Shown piece by piece: positions 7,397-16,008 of a stretch of 42,403 nucleotides of DNA. The DNA comes from Clostridia bacterium (lineage in GTDB: Bacteria; Bacillota; Clostridia; Lachnospirales; Lachnospiraceae): positions 1-42,403 of the forward strand of contig JAQXQS010000188.1 in the NCBI GenBank assembly GCA_029101305.1, in the 5' to 3' direction. Numbering within the stretch: the stretch's first letter is position 1; each line of letters starts with the position of its first letter. The translations under genes were made by a program, and so were the position numbers. The notes beneath the pieces were generated by a model. It made no database searches. It was given only the letters and a program-made list of their open reading frames with translations, and was not told the origin of the DNA.

Positions 7397-8179
7397 ATGA
7401 AGAGAAGAAAAATCCTGTCAATGCTTATGGTGGCAACCCTTTCTGTGGGAATGCTTGCAGGCTGTGGCACAGATGATGCAAAAGAAGAGACAGAAAATAC
7501 TACGACTACAGATGAGAAGACAGAGGACAATAAAGAGACAACAACAGATAGCACGGAAGCTGCTGATGGAGAAGAAGGAACAGATGAGGAAATTTCTGGC
7601 TTCACAGATGGTTCTGATGAGGACAGTACAGGAAATCTGGCCGAGGATGCCAGTGCAGTGCTGGATACTTCACAGCCTCTGACAGGTCTTCATCATGCAG
7701 AGATCGAGGTAAAAGACTACGGTACCATCAAAGTAGAACTGGATGCAGACACAGCTCCCATCAGTGTGACCAATTTTGTAAAACTGGCGCAGGAGCACTT
7801 CTATGACGGGCTTACTTTCCACCGCATTATTGATGGATTTATGATCCAGGGCGGTGATCCGGAAGGAACCGGAAGAGGTGGTTCCGATGAGACGATCAAG
7901 GGCGAGTTCTCAGAGAATGGGGTAGAGAATAATATTTCCCATGAGAGAGGCGTTATTTCCATGGCGAGATCCTCCGACCCGGACAGTGCGAGCTCCCAGT
8001 TCTTTATCGTCCAGTCTGACAGCACGTATCTGGATGGTCAGTATGCAGCATTCGGACATGTCACAGAGGGAATGGACATTGTAGACCAGATCTGTAAGGA
8101 TGCAAAGCCAACGGATAATAACGGTACTATTTCAGCAGATGAGCAGCCAGTGATGACAAGTGTTGTCATTACAGATTGA
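7397..8179 (+). CDS. Cyclophilin-type peptidyl-prolyl cis-trans isomerase, lipoprotein
   Basis: The 260-residue protein starts with a lipoprotein signal ending in LAGC (Cys23), followed by a long acidic Thr/Glu/Asp-rich linker to about residue 90. The rest is a compact cyclophilin domain: FYDGLTFHRIIDGFMIQGGD, SASSQFFIV and YLDGQYAAFGHV contain the active-site Arg, Gln and Phe residues of the family. It probably catalyses proline isomerisation of exported proteins at the outer membrane face. TGGAGG ten bases before the ATG supports the start. It is transcribed alone. Confidence 0.92.
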   Translation: MKRRKILSMLMVATLSVGMLAGCGTDDAKEETENTTTTDEKTEDNKETTTDSTEAADGEEGTDEEISGFTDGSDEDSTGNLAEDASAVLDTSQPLTGLHHAEIEVKDYGTIKVELDADTAPISVTNFVKLAQEHFYDGLTFHRIIDGFMIQGGDPEGTGRGGSDETIKGEFSENGVENNISHERGVISMARSSDPDSASSQFFIVQSDSTYLDGQYAAFGHVTEGMDIVDQICKDAKPTDNNGTISADEQPVMTSVVITD

Positions 8180-8237
8180 TGAACTGGATTTCTCCAGCGT
8201 AGTATCTGCAGAATCTGGAAGCAAACAGAAATAATTC

Positions 8238-8798
8238 TTACTGCTTTACTACAAGCACAGGAATCGGCGGATTATTGGGTCGGTTATAGTAGTCTGTTTT
8301 GATCACCAGATAGCTTCTGGAATCCAGCTCCTTCAGCCAGGCAAGAATGGCATCACGCTCCTCGAATCCGGAATCTCCGCCGCTGTAAATGCACAGCATA
8401 AGGATGCCGCCCTTTTTTAAAAGAGAAAGAGAGGTCTCAAGGGCCAGAATGCTGGAATCCGGTCTGGTGGCTAAAGCGTGGTCGCCTCCAGGCAGATAAC
8501 CGAAATTAAAAACAATGCAGCTTACACTCATGGGCTTCGCATAATTTCCCATATTTACGTGGGAATCCAGAAGAAGTTCGTAGTTGTGGGCTGCATTTTC
8601 CTTTTCCAGGCGTTCCTTTGTGTGGGTAAGGGCCAGCCTTTGGATATCAAATGCAAGTACATGACCGGTTTTGCCACAGAGACGGGAGAGAAGCAGGGTA
8701 TCGTTTCCATTTCCCATGGTAGCATCGATGCAAAGGTCACCTTCTTTTACATGCTGGGTAATCAAGTGGGCACACCACTGTGTGATCTGATAGTTCAT
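8238..8798 (-). CDS. Class I SAM-dependent tRNA methyltransferase, YtqB/MnmM family
   Basis: From the ATG at 8798 the product is 186 residues and matches the YtqB (rRNA_methylase Pfam) family: CIDATMGNGNDTL is SAM-binding motif I, FNFGYLPGGD replaces the usual motif IV, and the C-terminus contains YNRPNNPP. Bacillus YtqB (MnmM) methylates 5-aminomethyl-2-thiouridine at the wobble base of tRNA. A longer in-frame extension to 8939 exists but AAAGGAAC lies eight bases before ATG 8798, and homologues begin there. The gene is convergent with the cyclophilin gene and divergent from coaBC. Confidence 0.8.
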   Translation of the reverse strand: MNYQITQWCAHLITQHVKEGDLCIDATMGNGNDTLLLSRLCGKTGHVLAFDIQRLALTHTKERLEKENAAHNYELLLDSHVNMGNYAKPMSVSCIVFNFGYLPGGDHALATRPDSSILALETSLSLLKKGGILMLCIYSGGDSGFEERDAILAWLKELDSRSYLVIKTDYYNRPNNPPIPVLVVKQ

Positions 8799-8933
8799 GA
8801 TAGTTCCTTTCTTAGAGTGTGTTTGAAAAATGTTTTCTGCAAAAAATAAGCAAAAATTAATTTTCATTATAACAAATGGCGGCAAAAAGAAAAGTAAAAT
8901 CATGTACGAAAACTTAAACATATAAAAAATACA

Positions 8934-8963
8934 TTGCATTCCTATAAGGATTTGCTTTATAAT
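8934..8963 (+). promoter_or_regulatory. Promoter of coaBC
   Basis: TTGCAT (8934-8939), 18-base spacer, TATAAT (8958-8963). Start near 8970, leader about 70 bases. Confidence 0.6.
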
Positions 8964-9040
8964 AAGCGTTACGGATAAACGGTACGAAATGACGTATCGC
9001 CTTTTACCCGAAAGCGTTTGAAGAGAGATGAGGGAAAATA

Positions 9041-10240
9041 ATGTTAGAGGGAAAGAACATTCTTCTGGGAGTTACAGGAAGTATTGCAGCATATAAGATC
9101 GCATATCTTGCAAGTGCGCTGAAGAAGCAGCATGCAGATGTCCATGTGCTTATGACCAGAAATGCCACTAATTTTATCAATCCCATCACGTTTGAAACCC
9201 TTACCGGGAATAAATGCCTTGTTGATACCTTTGACCGGAATTTCCAGTTCCAGGTAGAGCATGTGTCTATTGCGAAGAAGGCGGATGTGGTGATGATCGC
9301 ACCGGCCAGTGCAAATGTAATTGGTAAGCTGGCCCATGGAATTGCAGACGATATGCTGACCACTACCATTCTGGCATGCAAATGTAAGAAATTTATTTCC
9401 CCGGTCATGAATACCAATATGTTTGAAAATCCCATTGTCCAGGATAATTTAAAGACTCTGGAGCATTATGGGTATGAAGTGATCGATCCTGCTGTAGGAT
9501 ATCTTGCATGCGGCGATACCGGCGCTGGCAAAATGCCGGAGCCGGAGACTCTTTTATCTTATATTCAAAGAGAGTGCGCCTGTGAAAAAGATATGAAAGG
9601 ACTGAAAGTACTGGTTACTGCAGGCCCTACCCAGGAAGCCATTGATCCTGTCCGTTATATCACCAATCATTCTTCTGGTAAAATGGGCTATGCCATTGCG
9701 AAAATGGCAATGCTGCGTGGGGCAGATGTCACACTGGTAAGTGGACGTACTGCGCTTACACCGCCGCCCTTTGTGAAGGTGGTTCCGATAGTGACTGCGA
9801 AAGAGATGTATGAGGCAGTTACTTCTGTCAGTCAGGAACAGGATATTATTATCAAGGCAGCTGCAGTGGCTGATTATCGTCCAGCCAGTGTCAGCGATGA
9901 AAAAATCAAGAAAAAAGATGACGATATGTCTATTGCCCTTGAGAGAACAGATGATATTCTGAAGTATCTCGGGGAGCATAAACCATCTGGCCAGTTTCTG
10001 TGTGGATTTTCCATGGAGACCCAGAATATGATCGGTAATTCCAGAGTCAAGCTTACAAAGAAAAATCTGGATATGGTAGCCGCCAATAATGTAAAAATGG
10101 CAGGCGCCGGATTCCAGGGGGACACAAATGTACTGACTCTGATTACACAGGACGAGGAAGTATCACTCCCGCTTATGAGCAAGGAGGACGCAGCCTGTAA
10201 GCTCCTGGATAAAATACTGCTGGAAAGAGCCTGCAAATAA
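9041..10240 (+). CDS. coaBC: Phosphopantothenoylcysteine decarboxylase/phosphopantothenate-cysteine ligase CoaBC
   Basis: The 399-residue bifunctional flavoprotein makes 4'-phosphopantetheine in two steps of coenzyme A synthesis. The N-terminal CoaC half has GVTGSIAAYK for FMN binding, the catalytic His74 in VEHVSIA, the PVMNTNM substrate motif and Cys157 in YLACGDTGAGKM. The C-terminal CoaB half begins near residue 185 with VLVTAGPTQEAIDPVRYITNHSSGKMG and binds CTP and cysteine. Length equals the usual fusion. It heads a CoA unit with an ECF transporter gene and coaX. Confidence 0.97.
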   Translation: MLEGKNILLGVTGSIAAYKIAYLASALKKQHADVHVLMTRNATNFINPITFETLTGNKCLVDTFDRNFQFQVEHVSIAKKADVVMIAPASANVIGKLAHGIADDMLTTTILACKCKKFISPVMNTNMFENPIVQDNLKTLEHYGYEVIDPAVGYLACGDTGAGKMPEPETLLSYIQRECACEKDMKGLKVLVTAGPTQEAIDPVRYITNHSSGKMGYAIAKMAMLRGADVTLVSGRTALTPPPFVKVVPIVTAKEMYEAVTSVSQEQDIIIKAAAVADYRPASVSDEKIKKKDDDMSIALERTDDILKYLGEHKPSGQFLCGFSMETQNMIGNSRVKLTKKNLDMVAANNVKMAGAGFQGDTNVLTLITQDEEVSLPLMSKEDAACKLLDKILLERACK

Positions 10241-10440
10241 TCTCCTGGATGGGTGACCACTGGGCACTAAAGTGAACAGTACTGATTTTTGCGAAGCTCC
10301 AGGCAGTAGCACCGGTGTTAGGATTCGCAGATCCCATTTGGGGTTCTGGAGAATGATAACCCACTGATTTCAGAGTGGCGGGTAAATAAAAAGAACGATG
10401 CCCGCTGTTCCATACCGTATTGTATCCCGGAAGGGAACGA
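10241..10440 (+). promoter_or_regulatory. Structured leader RNA before the ECF S-component gene, riboswitch candidate
   Basis: A three-way junction can be drawn. P1 pairs TCTCC 10241-10245 with GGAGA 10348-10352 and ATGGG 10249-10253 with CCCAT 10333-10337. P2 pairs ACTG/CAGT and CAC/GTG within 10259-10280. P3 pairs TGCGAA 10290-10295 with TTCGCA 10324-10329 plus TCC/GGA. Downstream, ACCCACT (10359)/AGTGGcGGGT competes with GCGGG 10378-10382/CCCGC 10401-10405, followed by GTTCC/GGAAC (10407/10434) just before the ribosome site. I do not recognise a named class. Ligand could relate to pantothenate or CoA. Confidence 0.45.
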
Positions 10441-10456
10441 TAACAAGGAGGACAAT

Positions 10457-11107
10457 ATGAACAAAAAATTTACAACATCCCAAATCACGTTACTCGGTCT
10501 TATGATCGCAATTCTGCTTCTTATGGCTTACACACCTCTTGGCTATCTGAATATCGGGCCTCTTGCCATTACCTTTAATATGATTCCGGTTGCCATCAGC
10601 GCCATCACAATGGGACCTGTAGGCGGAGCTGTTGCTGGAGCTGTGTTCGGACTTACCAGCTTTGGACAGTGCATCGGCATTGGCGGTACAAGCATTATGG
10701 GTGCGACTTTATTTGGAATCAATCCGCTTTTTGCATTTATACAGAGATTTATCCCAAGACTTGTTGACGGACTTCTTCTTGGATATATTTTCCAGGGTGT
10801 CCGCAAAAAATCTAAAAATATATATGTTTCCTGTGCTGTTACAGGATTTCTTTCTGCATTTTTAAATACATTATTCTTTATGGCCTTACTGGTAGGACTT
10901 TTTGGAAATACAGAATATGTGCAGGGACTGATGGGCGGAAAAAATGTACTTCTGTTCATCTGCACATTTGTAGGAATCAATGCAGTATGCGAAATGCTTT
11001 CTGCTACAGTCATCACAGGAGCAGTAGGAGCTGCCCTTTATAAAGCGAGACTTCTTCCTGGTACAGAGAAGAAATCAGAGAAAGTGGCGAAAGCGGCTGA
11101 AGTTTAA
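10457..11107 (+). CDS. ECF transporter S component, probably pantothenate (PanT-like)
   Basis: The 216-residue protein has about six hydrophobic helices and the pattern of ECF S components: MIAILLLMAYTPLGYL in helix 1, the glycine-rich GGAVAGAVFGLTSFGQ and ICTFVGINAVCEM. S components capture a vitamin and use a shared energising module encoded elsewhere; no EcfA or EcfT gene is in the window. The substrate is inferred from its position between coaBC and coaX, both of the CoA pathway. AAGGAGG nine bases before the ATG fits. The lysine-rich C-terminal tail is unremarkable. Confidence 0.8.
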   Translation: MNKKFTTSQITLLGLMIAILLLMAYTPLGYLNIGPLAITFNMIPVAISAITMGPVGGAVAGAVFGLTSFGQCIGIGGTSIMGATLFGINPLFAFIQRFIPRLVDGLLLGYIFQGVRKKSKNIYVSCAVTGFLSAFLNTLFFMALLVGLFGNTEYVQGLMGGKNVLLFICTFVGINAVCEMLSATVITGAVGAALYKARLLPGTEKKSEKVAKAAEV

Positions 11108-11137
11108 GAAAAACAGAAATAGAGAGACTGTCCCTGA

Positions 11138-11159
11138 CCCGGTCACTGAATGTGACGGG
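11138..11159 (+). repeat. Intergenic hairpin before coaX
   Basis: CCC-G-GTCAC (11138-11146) pairs with GTGAC-GGG (11152-11159), leaving one bulged G and a TGAAT loop. No T-run follows. It may be a processing or stability element within the operon. Confidence 0.4.
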
Positions 11160-11198
11160 AAACAGCCTGCGGAATGTGAAAAACTATGGAGGAAAATT

Positions 11199-11963
11199 AT
11201 GATCTTAGCAATTGATATTGGAAATACAAATATTGTAGTAGGATGTATCGACCAGGAAAAAACATATTTCATCGAGCGGCTTTCTACTGTCCGTACAAAA
11301 ACAGAACTGGAATACGCAGTTGACCTGAAAACAGTTGTGGACATTTACCATATTAAACGTACCGATATTGAAGGCTGTATCATTTCCTCTGTAGTTCCGC
11401 AGATAACAAATGCAGTGAAGCTTGCGGCAGAGAAGGTTTTGAAAAAAGTACCTATGGTTCTGGGACCTGGGGTAAAAACAGGATTGAATATCATGATGGA
11501 TAACCCGGGACAGTTAGGAGCTGACCTGGTGGCAAATGCAGTAGCCGGAATCCATGAATATCCACTGCCTCTGGCAATTATCGATATGGGAACTGCAAGC
11601 ACGGTAAGTGTGGTAGATGATAAGAAACATTATGTGGGCGGTATGATTTTTCCTGGAATGGGAGTGTCCCTGGATGCCCTCACAGCCCACGCTTCCCAGC
11701 TTAGCGGCATCAGTATCGAGGCACCGAAGCGGATCATTGGGAAAAATACCATTGAGTGTATGAAAAGTGGCATGATCTATAGTAATGCTGCAGCACTTGA
11801 TGGAATCATTGACCGGATCGAGGAGGAGCTTGGACAGAAGATTACAGTAGTTGCCACCGGAGGTCTTGCACGTAAGATCGTGCCTCATTGCAAAAGAGAG
11901 ATTCTCCTGGACGAGGATCTTTTGTTAAAGGGTCTTCTGATCATTTATGAGAAAAACAGATAA
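11199..11963 (+). CDS. coaX: Type III pantothenate kinase CoaX
   Basis: The 254-residue cytosolic enzyme phosphorylates pantothenate, the first committed step of CoA synthesis. It has the ASKHA-fold ATP phosphate loop DIGNTN (Asp6), the pantothenate-binding stretch NPGQLGADLVANAVAG, the second phosphate loop IDMGTASTVSVV and VATGGLA near the end. Type III kinases need a monovalent cation and are not feedback-inhibited by CoA. TGGAGG eight to ten bases upstream supports the ATG. Together with coaBC and the ECF protein it forms an import-and-activate module. Confidence 0.96.
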   Translation: MILAIDIGNTNIVVGCIDQEKTYFIERLSTVRTKTELEYAVDLKTVVDIYHIKRTDIEGCIISSVVPQITNAVKLAAEKVLKKVPMVLGPGVKTGLNIMMDNPGQLGADLVANAVAGIHEYPLPLAIIDMGTASTVSVVDDKKHYVGGMIFPGMGVSLDALTAHASQLSGISIEAPKRIIGKNTIECMKSGMIYSNAAALDGIIDRIEEELGQKITVVATGGLARKIVPHCKREILLDEDLLLKGLLIIYEKNR

Positions 11964-11971
11964 AAGCAAAT

Positions 11972-12020
11972 AAAAAGCAATTCAAATGATCATTTTATTG
12001 ATACATTGAGTTGCTTTTTT
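11972..12020. terminator. Bidirectional terminator between coaX and the pseudouridine synthase gene
   Basis: AAAAAGCAA (11972-11980) pairs with TTGCTTTTTT (12011-12020); an imperfect inner stem continues it. T-runs exist on both strands, fitting the convergent arrangement. Confidence 0.75.
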
Positions 12021-12085
12021 GTTTGGGATGAATCCTCTTGGGAATTAAAAAGTGAGGCTGCGGGGTGTCTCGCTCAGTGTTTCGT

Positions 12086-12994
12086 TTACAGTTCCTCAGA
12101 TACAGGCTGCGGATGAAATGCCATGGCGAAATCCCGGGGTACCGGAGCCGTGATACACATAGCTTTTTCTGTGACTGGATGGGTGAATTCCAGCTGAAAA
12201 GAATGGAGCGGCTGTCTTTTTATGATCCTATAGTCTGGGTTATAGAGAAAATCACCGGGAAGGGGATGCCCAATGTATTTCATATGTACCCGGATCTGGT
12301 GGGTACGGCCGGTTTCCAGGTGAAGCTCGATGAGGGAGTAGGAATGACAGACTGCTAACCGTTCATAATGGGTAACGGCATATTCCCCATTTACGGGGTC
12401 TACCTGTCTTTCAATCGTAGAATCCTTTACCCGTCCGATAGGTGCGTCAATGGTTCCACATTCTGGCGTAATTCCCTGAACGATTGCCAGATAAGTCCTG
12501 CGAATCTTCCGCTGTTTCATCTGGGCAGAAAGTACCGCGGCACTGTAGGGATTTTTGGCCAGGATAAGGGCACCGGTAGTATCCCGGTCAAGGCGGTTGA
12601 TGCAGCGATAGACAAAAGCTTGTCCTTTTTCTTTAAAATACCAGGCAGTCCCATTGGCTAATGTATTATCGTAATTGCCAATGGAAGGATGAACTGGCAT
12701 GTCTGCTGGTTTGTTTATCACCAGAATATCCTCATCTTCATAGAGAATAGAAAGATCCATTTTTACAGGAAGGATATTTTCGCTGGTGTCTGTTTCCGGA
12801 ATATGGATGCGAAGGAAGTCGCCGCTGTGAAGAATGGATTTTCCGAAGCCTCGCTCCCCATTTAGGGAAATGGCACTTTTATCCGGTTTCATGGAAGAAA
12901 GGATTCCACGGGAAAATCCTTTGCTCCGGAGAAAATCGAGAAGCTGCATTCCTTCCTGCTCTGTTGGTATGGTGTATGTGAGAATTCTGTCCAA
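12086..12994 (-). CDS. RluA-family pseudouridine synthase
   Basis: The 302-residue protein isomerises uridine to pseudouridine in rRNA or tRNA. An S4-like N-terminus (about 10-65, LLDFLRSKGFSRGILSSM) precedes the catalytic domain with motif I NRLDRDTTG (catalytic Asp136), motif II LHLETGRTHQIRVHM and the third motif HPLPGDFLYNP. The usual His before RLDRDT is Asn133 here. The start has CAGGAGGAA upstream. The exact RNA target (RluB-D type positions) cannot be told. It is transcribed divergently from the MATE gene. Confidence 0.9.
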   Translation of the reverse strand: MDRILTYTIPTEQEGMQLLDFLRSKGFSRGILSSMKPDKSAISLNGERGFGKSILHSGDFLRIHIPETDTSENILPVKMDLSILYEDEDILVINKPADMPVHPSIGNYDNTLANGTAWYFKEKGQAFVYRCINRLDRDTTGALILAKNPYSAAVLSAQMKQRKIRRTYLAIVQGITPECGTIDAPIGRVKDSTIERQVDPVNGEYAVTHYERLAVCHSYSLIELHLETGRTHQIRVHMKYIGHPLPGDFLYNPDYRIIKRQPLHSFQLEFTHPVTEKAMCITAPVPRDFAMAFHPQPVSEEL

Positions 12995-13066
12995 GATGTT
13001 CCTCCTGTTGGAAATAGTAGGGTCTGATGTTTATAATAAAATACTGTAATTTTTTTATCCAGGGTG

Positions 13067-13072
13067 TATAAT
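13067..13072 (+). promoter_or_regulatory. Likely -10 box for the MATE exporter gene
   Basis: TATAAT at 13067-13072 has only a weak -35 (TGTAAT at 13045-13050, spacing 16). Transcription would start near 13079, directly before the structured leader. Confidence 0.45.
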
Positions 13073-13086
13073 AGCACAGATGATAT

Positions 13087-13147
13087 CCACATGGAAGCAT
13101 TTGTTGCTTGGAAGGTCATAAGCAGTGACAAGTATGTTGCCATGTGG
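13087..13147 (+). promoter_or_regulatory. Three-way-junction leader before the MATE gene
   Basis: CCACATGG (13087-13094) and CCATGTGG (13140-13147) form a perfect 8-bp closing stem. Inside it are two hairpins: AAGCA/TGCTT (13095-13109, loop TTTGT) and GTCA/TGAC (13115-13129, loop TAAGCAG). This is a compact junction like small riboswitch aptamers, about 30 bases before the ATG. No known class matched by eye (no GTTTCTACC purine core). Confidence 0.4.
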
Positions 13148-13178
13148 GAATTTATACATTTAGAGAAAGAGGAAACAT

Positions 13179-14522
13179 ATGGAGCAACAGCAACACCTTT
13201 TTACTAACAAAATGCTCCGGGCACTTCTTGTCCCGATTATCATGGAGCAGTTATTAAATGCACTGATGGGTACTGTGGATACCATGATGGTCAGCAATGT
13301 AGGTTCCGCAGCGATTTCCGCAGTCTCTCTGGTGGATTCGATCAATGTATTGATCATTCAGGCTTTTTCGGCACTGGCGGCAGGAGGGACCATTATCTGT
13401 ACCCAGTACCTGGGACAGAAGAACCATGAAATGGCTAATAAATCTGCCAGACAGGCACTTTTTATCATAACTGCAATTTCTGTCTGCATTGTAGCAGTAG
13501 GACTTCTGTTTCGCGCGCCCCTTCTTGGTTTTATTTTCGGAAAAGTTGACGCAGATGTTATGGATAATTCCATGGTATATTTCTTTTATACCGTATTGTC
13601 TTATCCGTTCATTGCACTTTATGATGCCGGTGCCTCTATTTTTCGTGCCCAGGAAAATACCAGGGGGCCTATGGTTATTTCCATTATTTCCAATGTGATG
13701 AATATTGTAGGAAACGGAATCCTGATCTGGGTATTTCATATGGGAGTTGCGGGAGCAGCGATTTCCACACTGGTTTCCAGGATCTTCTGTGCGGTAGTTG
13801 TACTGTATCAGCTTCGTAAGGACAGACAGCCGATCGTTGTGCGGGATTATCTGAAAATCCGGCCAGATGGAAAAATGATCGGAAGGATCCTGGCTCTTGG
13901 GATTCCTTCCGGTATAGAAAATAGTATGTTCCAGCTTGGAAAGCTGGCAATCCAGTCTACTGTTTCCACATTGGGCACCACTGCGATCGCTGCTCAGGCC
14001 ATGACTAATATGCTGGAAATGTTAAACGGAACTGCAGTGATCGGCGTAGGAATCGGACTTATGACTGTAGTAGGACAGAGCCTTGGCGCAGGAAGGCGAG
14101 ACGAAGCGGTTTATTACATGAAGAAGCTGATGATTTTCGCAGAAGTCTTTTTGATCGCATGCTGCGCTATTGTGTATGCGTTTACGAAACCAATTACAGT
14201 GATTGGGGGAATGGAGCCGGAAAGTGCCAGAAAGTGCCTGGACATGATGTTCTGGATTACCATTGTGAAGCCAATCGTCTGGATGCCGGCATTTATTCCG
14301 GCTTACGGCATGAGGGCTGCCGGGGATGTGAAATTTTCCATGGTCACTTCCTGCACCACCATGTGGGTATTCCGTTTCTGTCTGTGTGTTTATCTGATCC
14401 GGGTAGCCGGAATGGGACCTATGGCTGTGTGGATCGGTATGTTTACGGACTGGACGGTGCGGGCGGTTATATTTTCCCTTCGGTTTAAGAGTGGGAAATG
14501 GATGGAGCATAAAGTTGTATAA
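13179..14522 (+). CDS. MATE family multidrug/toxin efflux protein
   Basis: The 447-residue membrane protein has twelve hydrophobic helices in two related halves, with MATE landmarks: LLVPIIMEQLLNALMGTVDTMMV in helix 1, ICTQYLGQKNHEMANKSARQA after helix 2, and the repeated GQSLGAGRRDEA in the second half. It would export cationic drugs or metabolites using a sodium or proton gradient. AGAGAAAGAGGAAAC precedes the ATG. It is a single-gene unit with a structured leader. Substrate unknown. Confidence 0.92.
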   Translation: MEQQQHLFTNKMLRALLVPIIMEQLLNALMGTVDTMMVSNVGSAAISAVSLVDSINVLIIQAFSALAAGGTIICTQYLGQKNHEMANKSARQALFIITAISVCIVAVGLLFRAPLLGFIFGKVDADVMDNSMVYFFYTVLSYPFIALYDAGASIFRAQENTRGPMVISIISNVMNIVGNGILIWVFHMGVAGAAISTLVSRIFCAVVVLYQLRKDRQPIVVRDYLKIRPDGKMIGRILALGIPSGIENSMFQLGKLAIQSTVSTLGTTAIAAQAMTNMLEMLNGTAVIGVGIGLMTVVGQSLGAGRRDEAVYYMKKLMIFAEVFLIACCAIVYAFTKPITVIGGMEPESARKCLDMMFWITIVKPIVWMPAFIPAYGMRAAGDVKFSMVTSCTTMWVFRFCLCVYLIRVAGMGPMAVWIGMFTDWTVRAVIFSLRFKSGKWMEHKVV

Positions 14523-14525
14523 TAA

Positions 14526-14554
14526 TTGACTTTTACACCGCAAAATTATATAAT
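14526..14554 (+). promoter_or_regulatory. Promoter of the cobalamin biosynthesis operon
   Basis: TTGACT (14526-14531), 17-base spacer, TATAAT (14549-14554). Predicted start at about 14561, at the 5' edge of the riboswitch. Confidence 0.8.
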
Positions 14555-14560
14555 GTAACG

Positions 14561-14692
14561 GATTAAAACAGGGAAAAAGTACATTCAGGAAGCAGGTGGA
14601 AGTCCTGCACAAGTCCGTTACTGTACAGTCAGATACTGGGTGCTTTTTCAGGAACAGAATTTCCTGCGGCAACCGGGATAAGACTGATGAGA
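14561..14692 (+). promoter_or_regulatory. Cobalamin riboswitch controlling the cbi operon
   Basis: The aptamer core is recognisable: AACAGGGAAA near 14576, GCAGGTGGAAGTCCTGCAC at about 14597-14615 with the conserved GGTG-N-AA-TCC pattern, the B12-box-like TCCGTTACTGTA at about 14618-14629, and AGTCAGATACTGG after it. These match the conserved junction of AdoCbl/MeCbl riboswitches. It is followed by an intrinsic terminator and then cbiD, so cobalamin likely shuts the pathway off by premature termination. Confidence 0.88.
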
Positions 14693-14693
14693 G

Positions 14694-14727
14694 AGGAGCT
14701 TTGTTGTCATGACAGGGCTCCTTTTTG
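14694..14727 (+). terminator. Riboswitch-controlled intrinsic terminator
   Basis: AGGAGC (14694-14699) pairs with GCTCCT (14717-14722), with an inner TGTCATGACA palindrome and a TTTTTG tract. It sits 115 bases before cbiD and after the aptamer, so it is the probable expression platform. Confidence 0.8.
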
Positions 14728-14841
14728 TTAGCAGTGTAAATTTCTGTTGCTGTTTATAGAAGATATTTAACAGCGTGATAGTCTGCTTGGAAAAGGCTTT
14801 CGTATTCAGCATTTTAATTAAATTCTGGGAGGCAAGGGGAT

Positions 14842-16008
14842 ATGGAACATAAAACCGGATTAGAAGATTATTATGTGATCCGTGGACAGAAGAAAATGCG
14901 TTTCGGCTACACTACAGGTTCCTGCGCCGCAGCAGCCTGCAAGGGAGCCTGCCTTATGCTTCTGGGAAAAGAAAAGTTAACCTCTGTCCCCCTGATGACG
15001 CCAAAAGGAATTCTTCTTGACCTGGAATTACATGATATACAAGTTAGCGATGAGCAGGTTGCCTGCGCTGTGAAAAAAGACGCGGGAGACGATCCGGATA
15101 CGACAAATGGAATTCTGGTATATGCCACAGTGTCGAAGACTGCCACTCCTGGAATTACGATAGATGGTGGAATCGGTGTGGGCCGGGTTACAAGACCGGG
15201 ACTTTCCCAGAAAGTAGGAGAGGCGGCAATTAATCCTGTGCCCCGTGCCATGATCCTTCGGGAAGCAGAAGAAGCAGCTGTTTCCCATGACTATGAGGGA
15301 GGACTGAAGATTGTGATTTCAGTGCCGGAAGGGGTAGAAATCGGGAAGAAGACCTTCAATCCAAGGCTGGGAATTACAGGAGGAATCTCCATTCTGGGAA
15401 CTTCCGGAATTGTGGAGCCTATGAGTGAAAAAGCCCTTGTAGAGAGCATCCATGTGGAAATGAAGCAGCATTTTACCCAGGGAGAAAAGTATCTTCTTGT
15501 GACACCTGGAAACTATGGGGCGGATTATCTGCGCGAGCATATGACCTTGCCTTTTGAACGGAATATCAAGTGCAGTAATTATGTGGGCGAGACGATCGAC
15601 ATGGCTGTAGATATGGGCGTGAAAGGAATACTTTTTGTAGCTCATATTGGCAAATTTGTAAAAGTAGCAGCAGGGATTATGAATACCCATTCCCACAGCG
15701 CAGATGCCCGGATGGAGGTGCTTGCGGCGAATGCTCTCCGGGTAGGAGCAGACGGAGATACGGCCCGGGATGTCCTGAATTGCAACACCACAGATGAGGC
15801 TCTTGATATTTTGCGTGAAAAAGGATTATTAGAATCTGCAATGAAAGAAATTATGGAGAAAATCCAGTTTTATCTGGATCACCGGTCTTATGAACAGATT
15901 AAGCTTGGTGCGGTAGTTTTTAATAATGTATATGGTTATCTGGGAAAAACCAGAGATGCAGATGAACTGATTCAGGAAATCCAGAAGCAAGATGGAGAGT
16001 TAAAGTAA
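14842..16008 (+). CDS. cbiD: Cobalt-precorrin-5B C1-methyltransferase CbiD
   Basis: The 388-residue enzyme methylates C1 of the corrin ring in the anaerobic B12 pathway. It has the family N-terminus RFGYTTGSCAAAA, the GGIGVGRVTRPGL loop and GGISILGTSGIVEPMS. GGGAGG about eleven bases before the ATG supports the start. It is first in the operon after the riboswitch and terminator, so its transcription reports riboswitch state. Confidence 0.97.
   Translation: MEHKTGLEDYYVIRGQKKMRFGYTTGSCAAAACKGACLMLLGKEKLTSVPLMTPKGILLDLELHDIQVSDEQVACAVKKDAGDDPDTTNGILVYATVSKTATPGITIDGGIGVGRVTRPGLSQKVGEAAINPVPRAMILREAEEAAVSHDYEGGLKIVISVPEGVEIGKKTFNPRLGITGGISILGTSGIVEPMSEKALVESIHVEMKQHFTQGEKYLLVTPGNYGADYLREHMTLPFERNIKCSNYVGETIDMAVDMGVKGILFVAHIGKFVKVAAGIMNTHSHSADARMEVLAANALRVGADGDTARDVLNCNTTDEALDILREKGLLESAMKEIMEKIQFYLDHRSYEQIKLGAVVFNNVYGYLGKTRDADELIQEIQKQDGELK

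Noticed and set aside
10245-10265. TGGATGGGTGACC string resembling part of eukaryotic 5S rRNA
   Set aside because: The match is a single short string; the flanking sequence has none of the bacterial 5S helices or ends, and it lies between two CoA genes.
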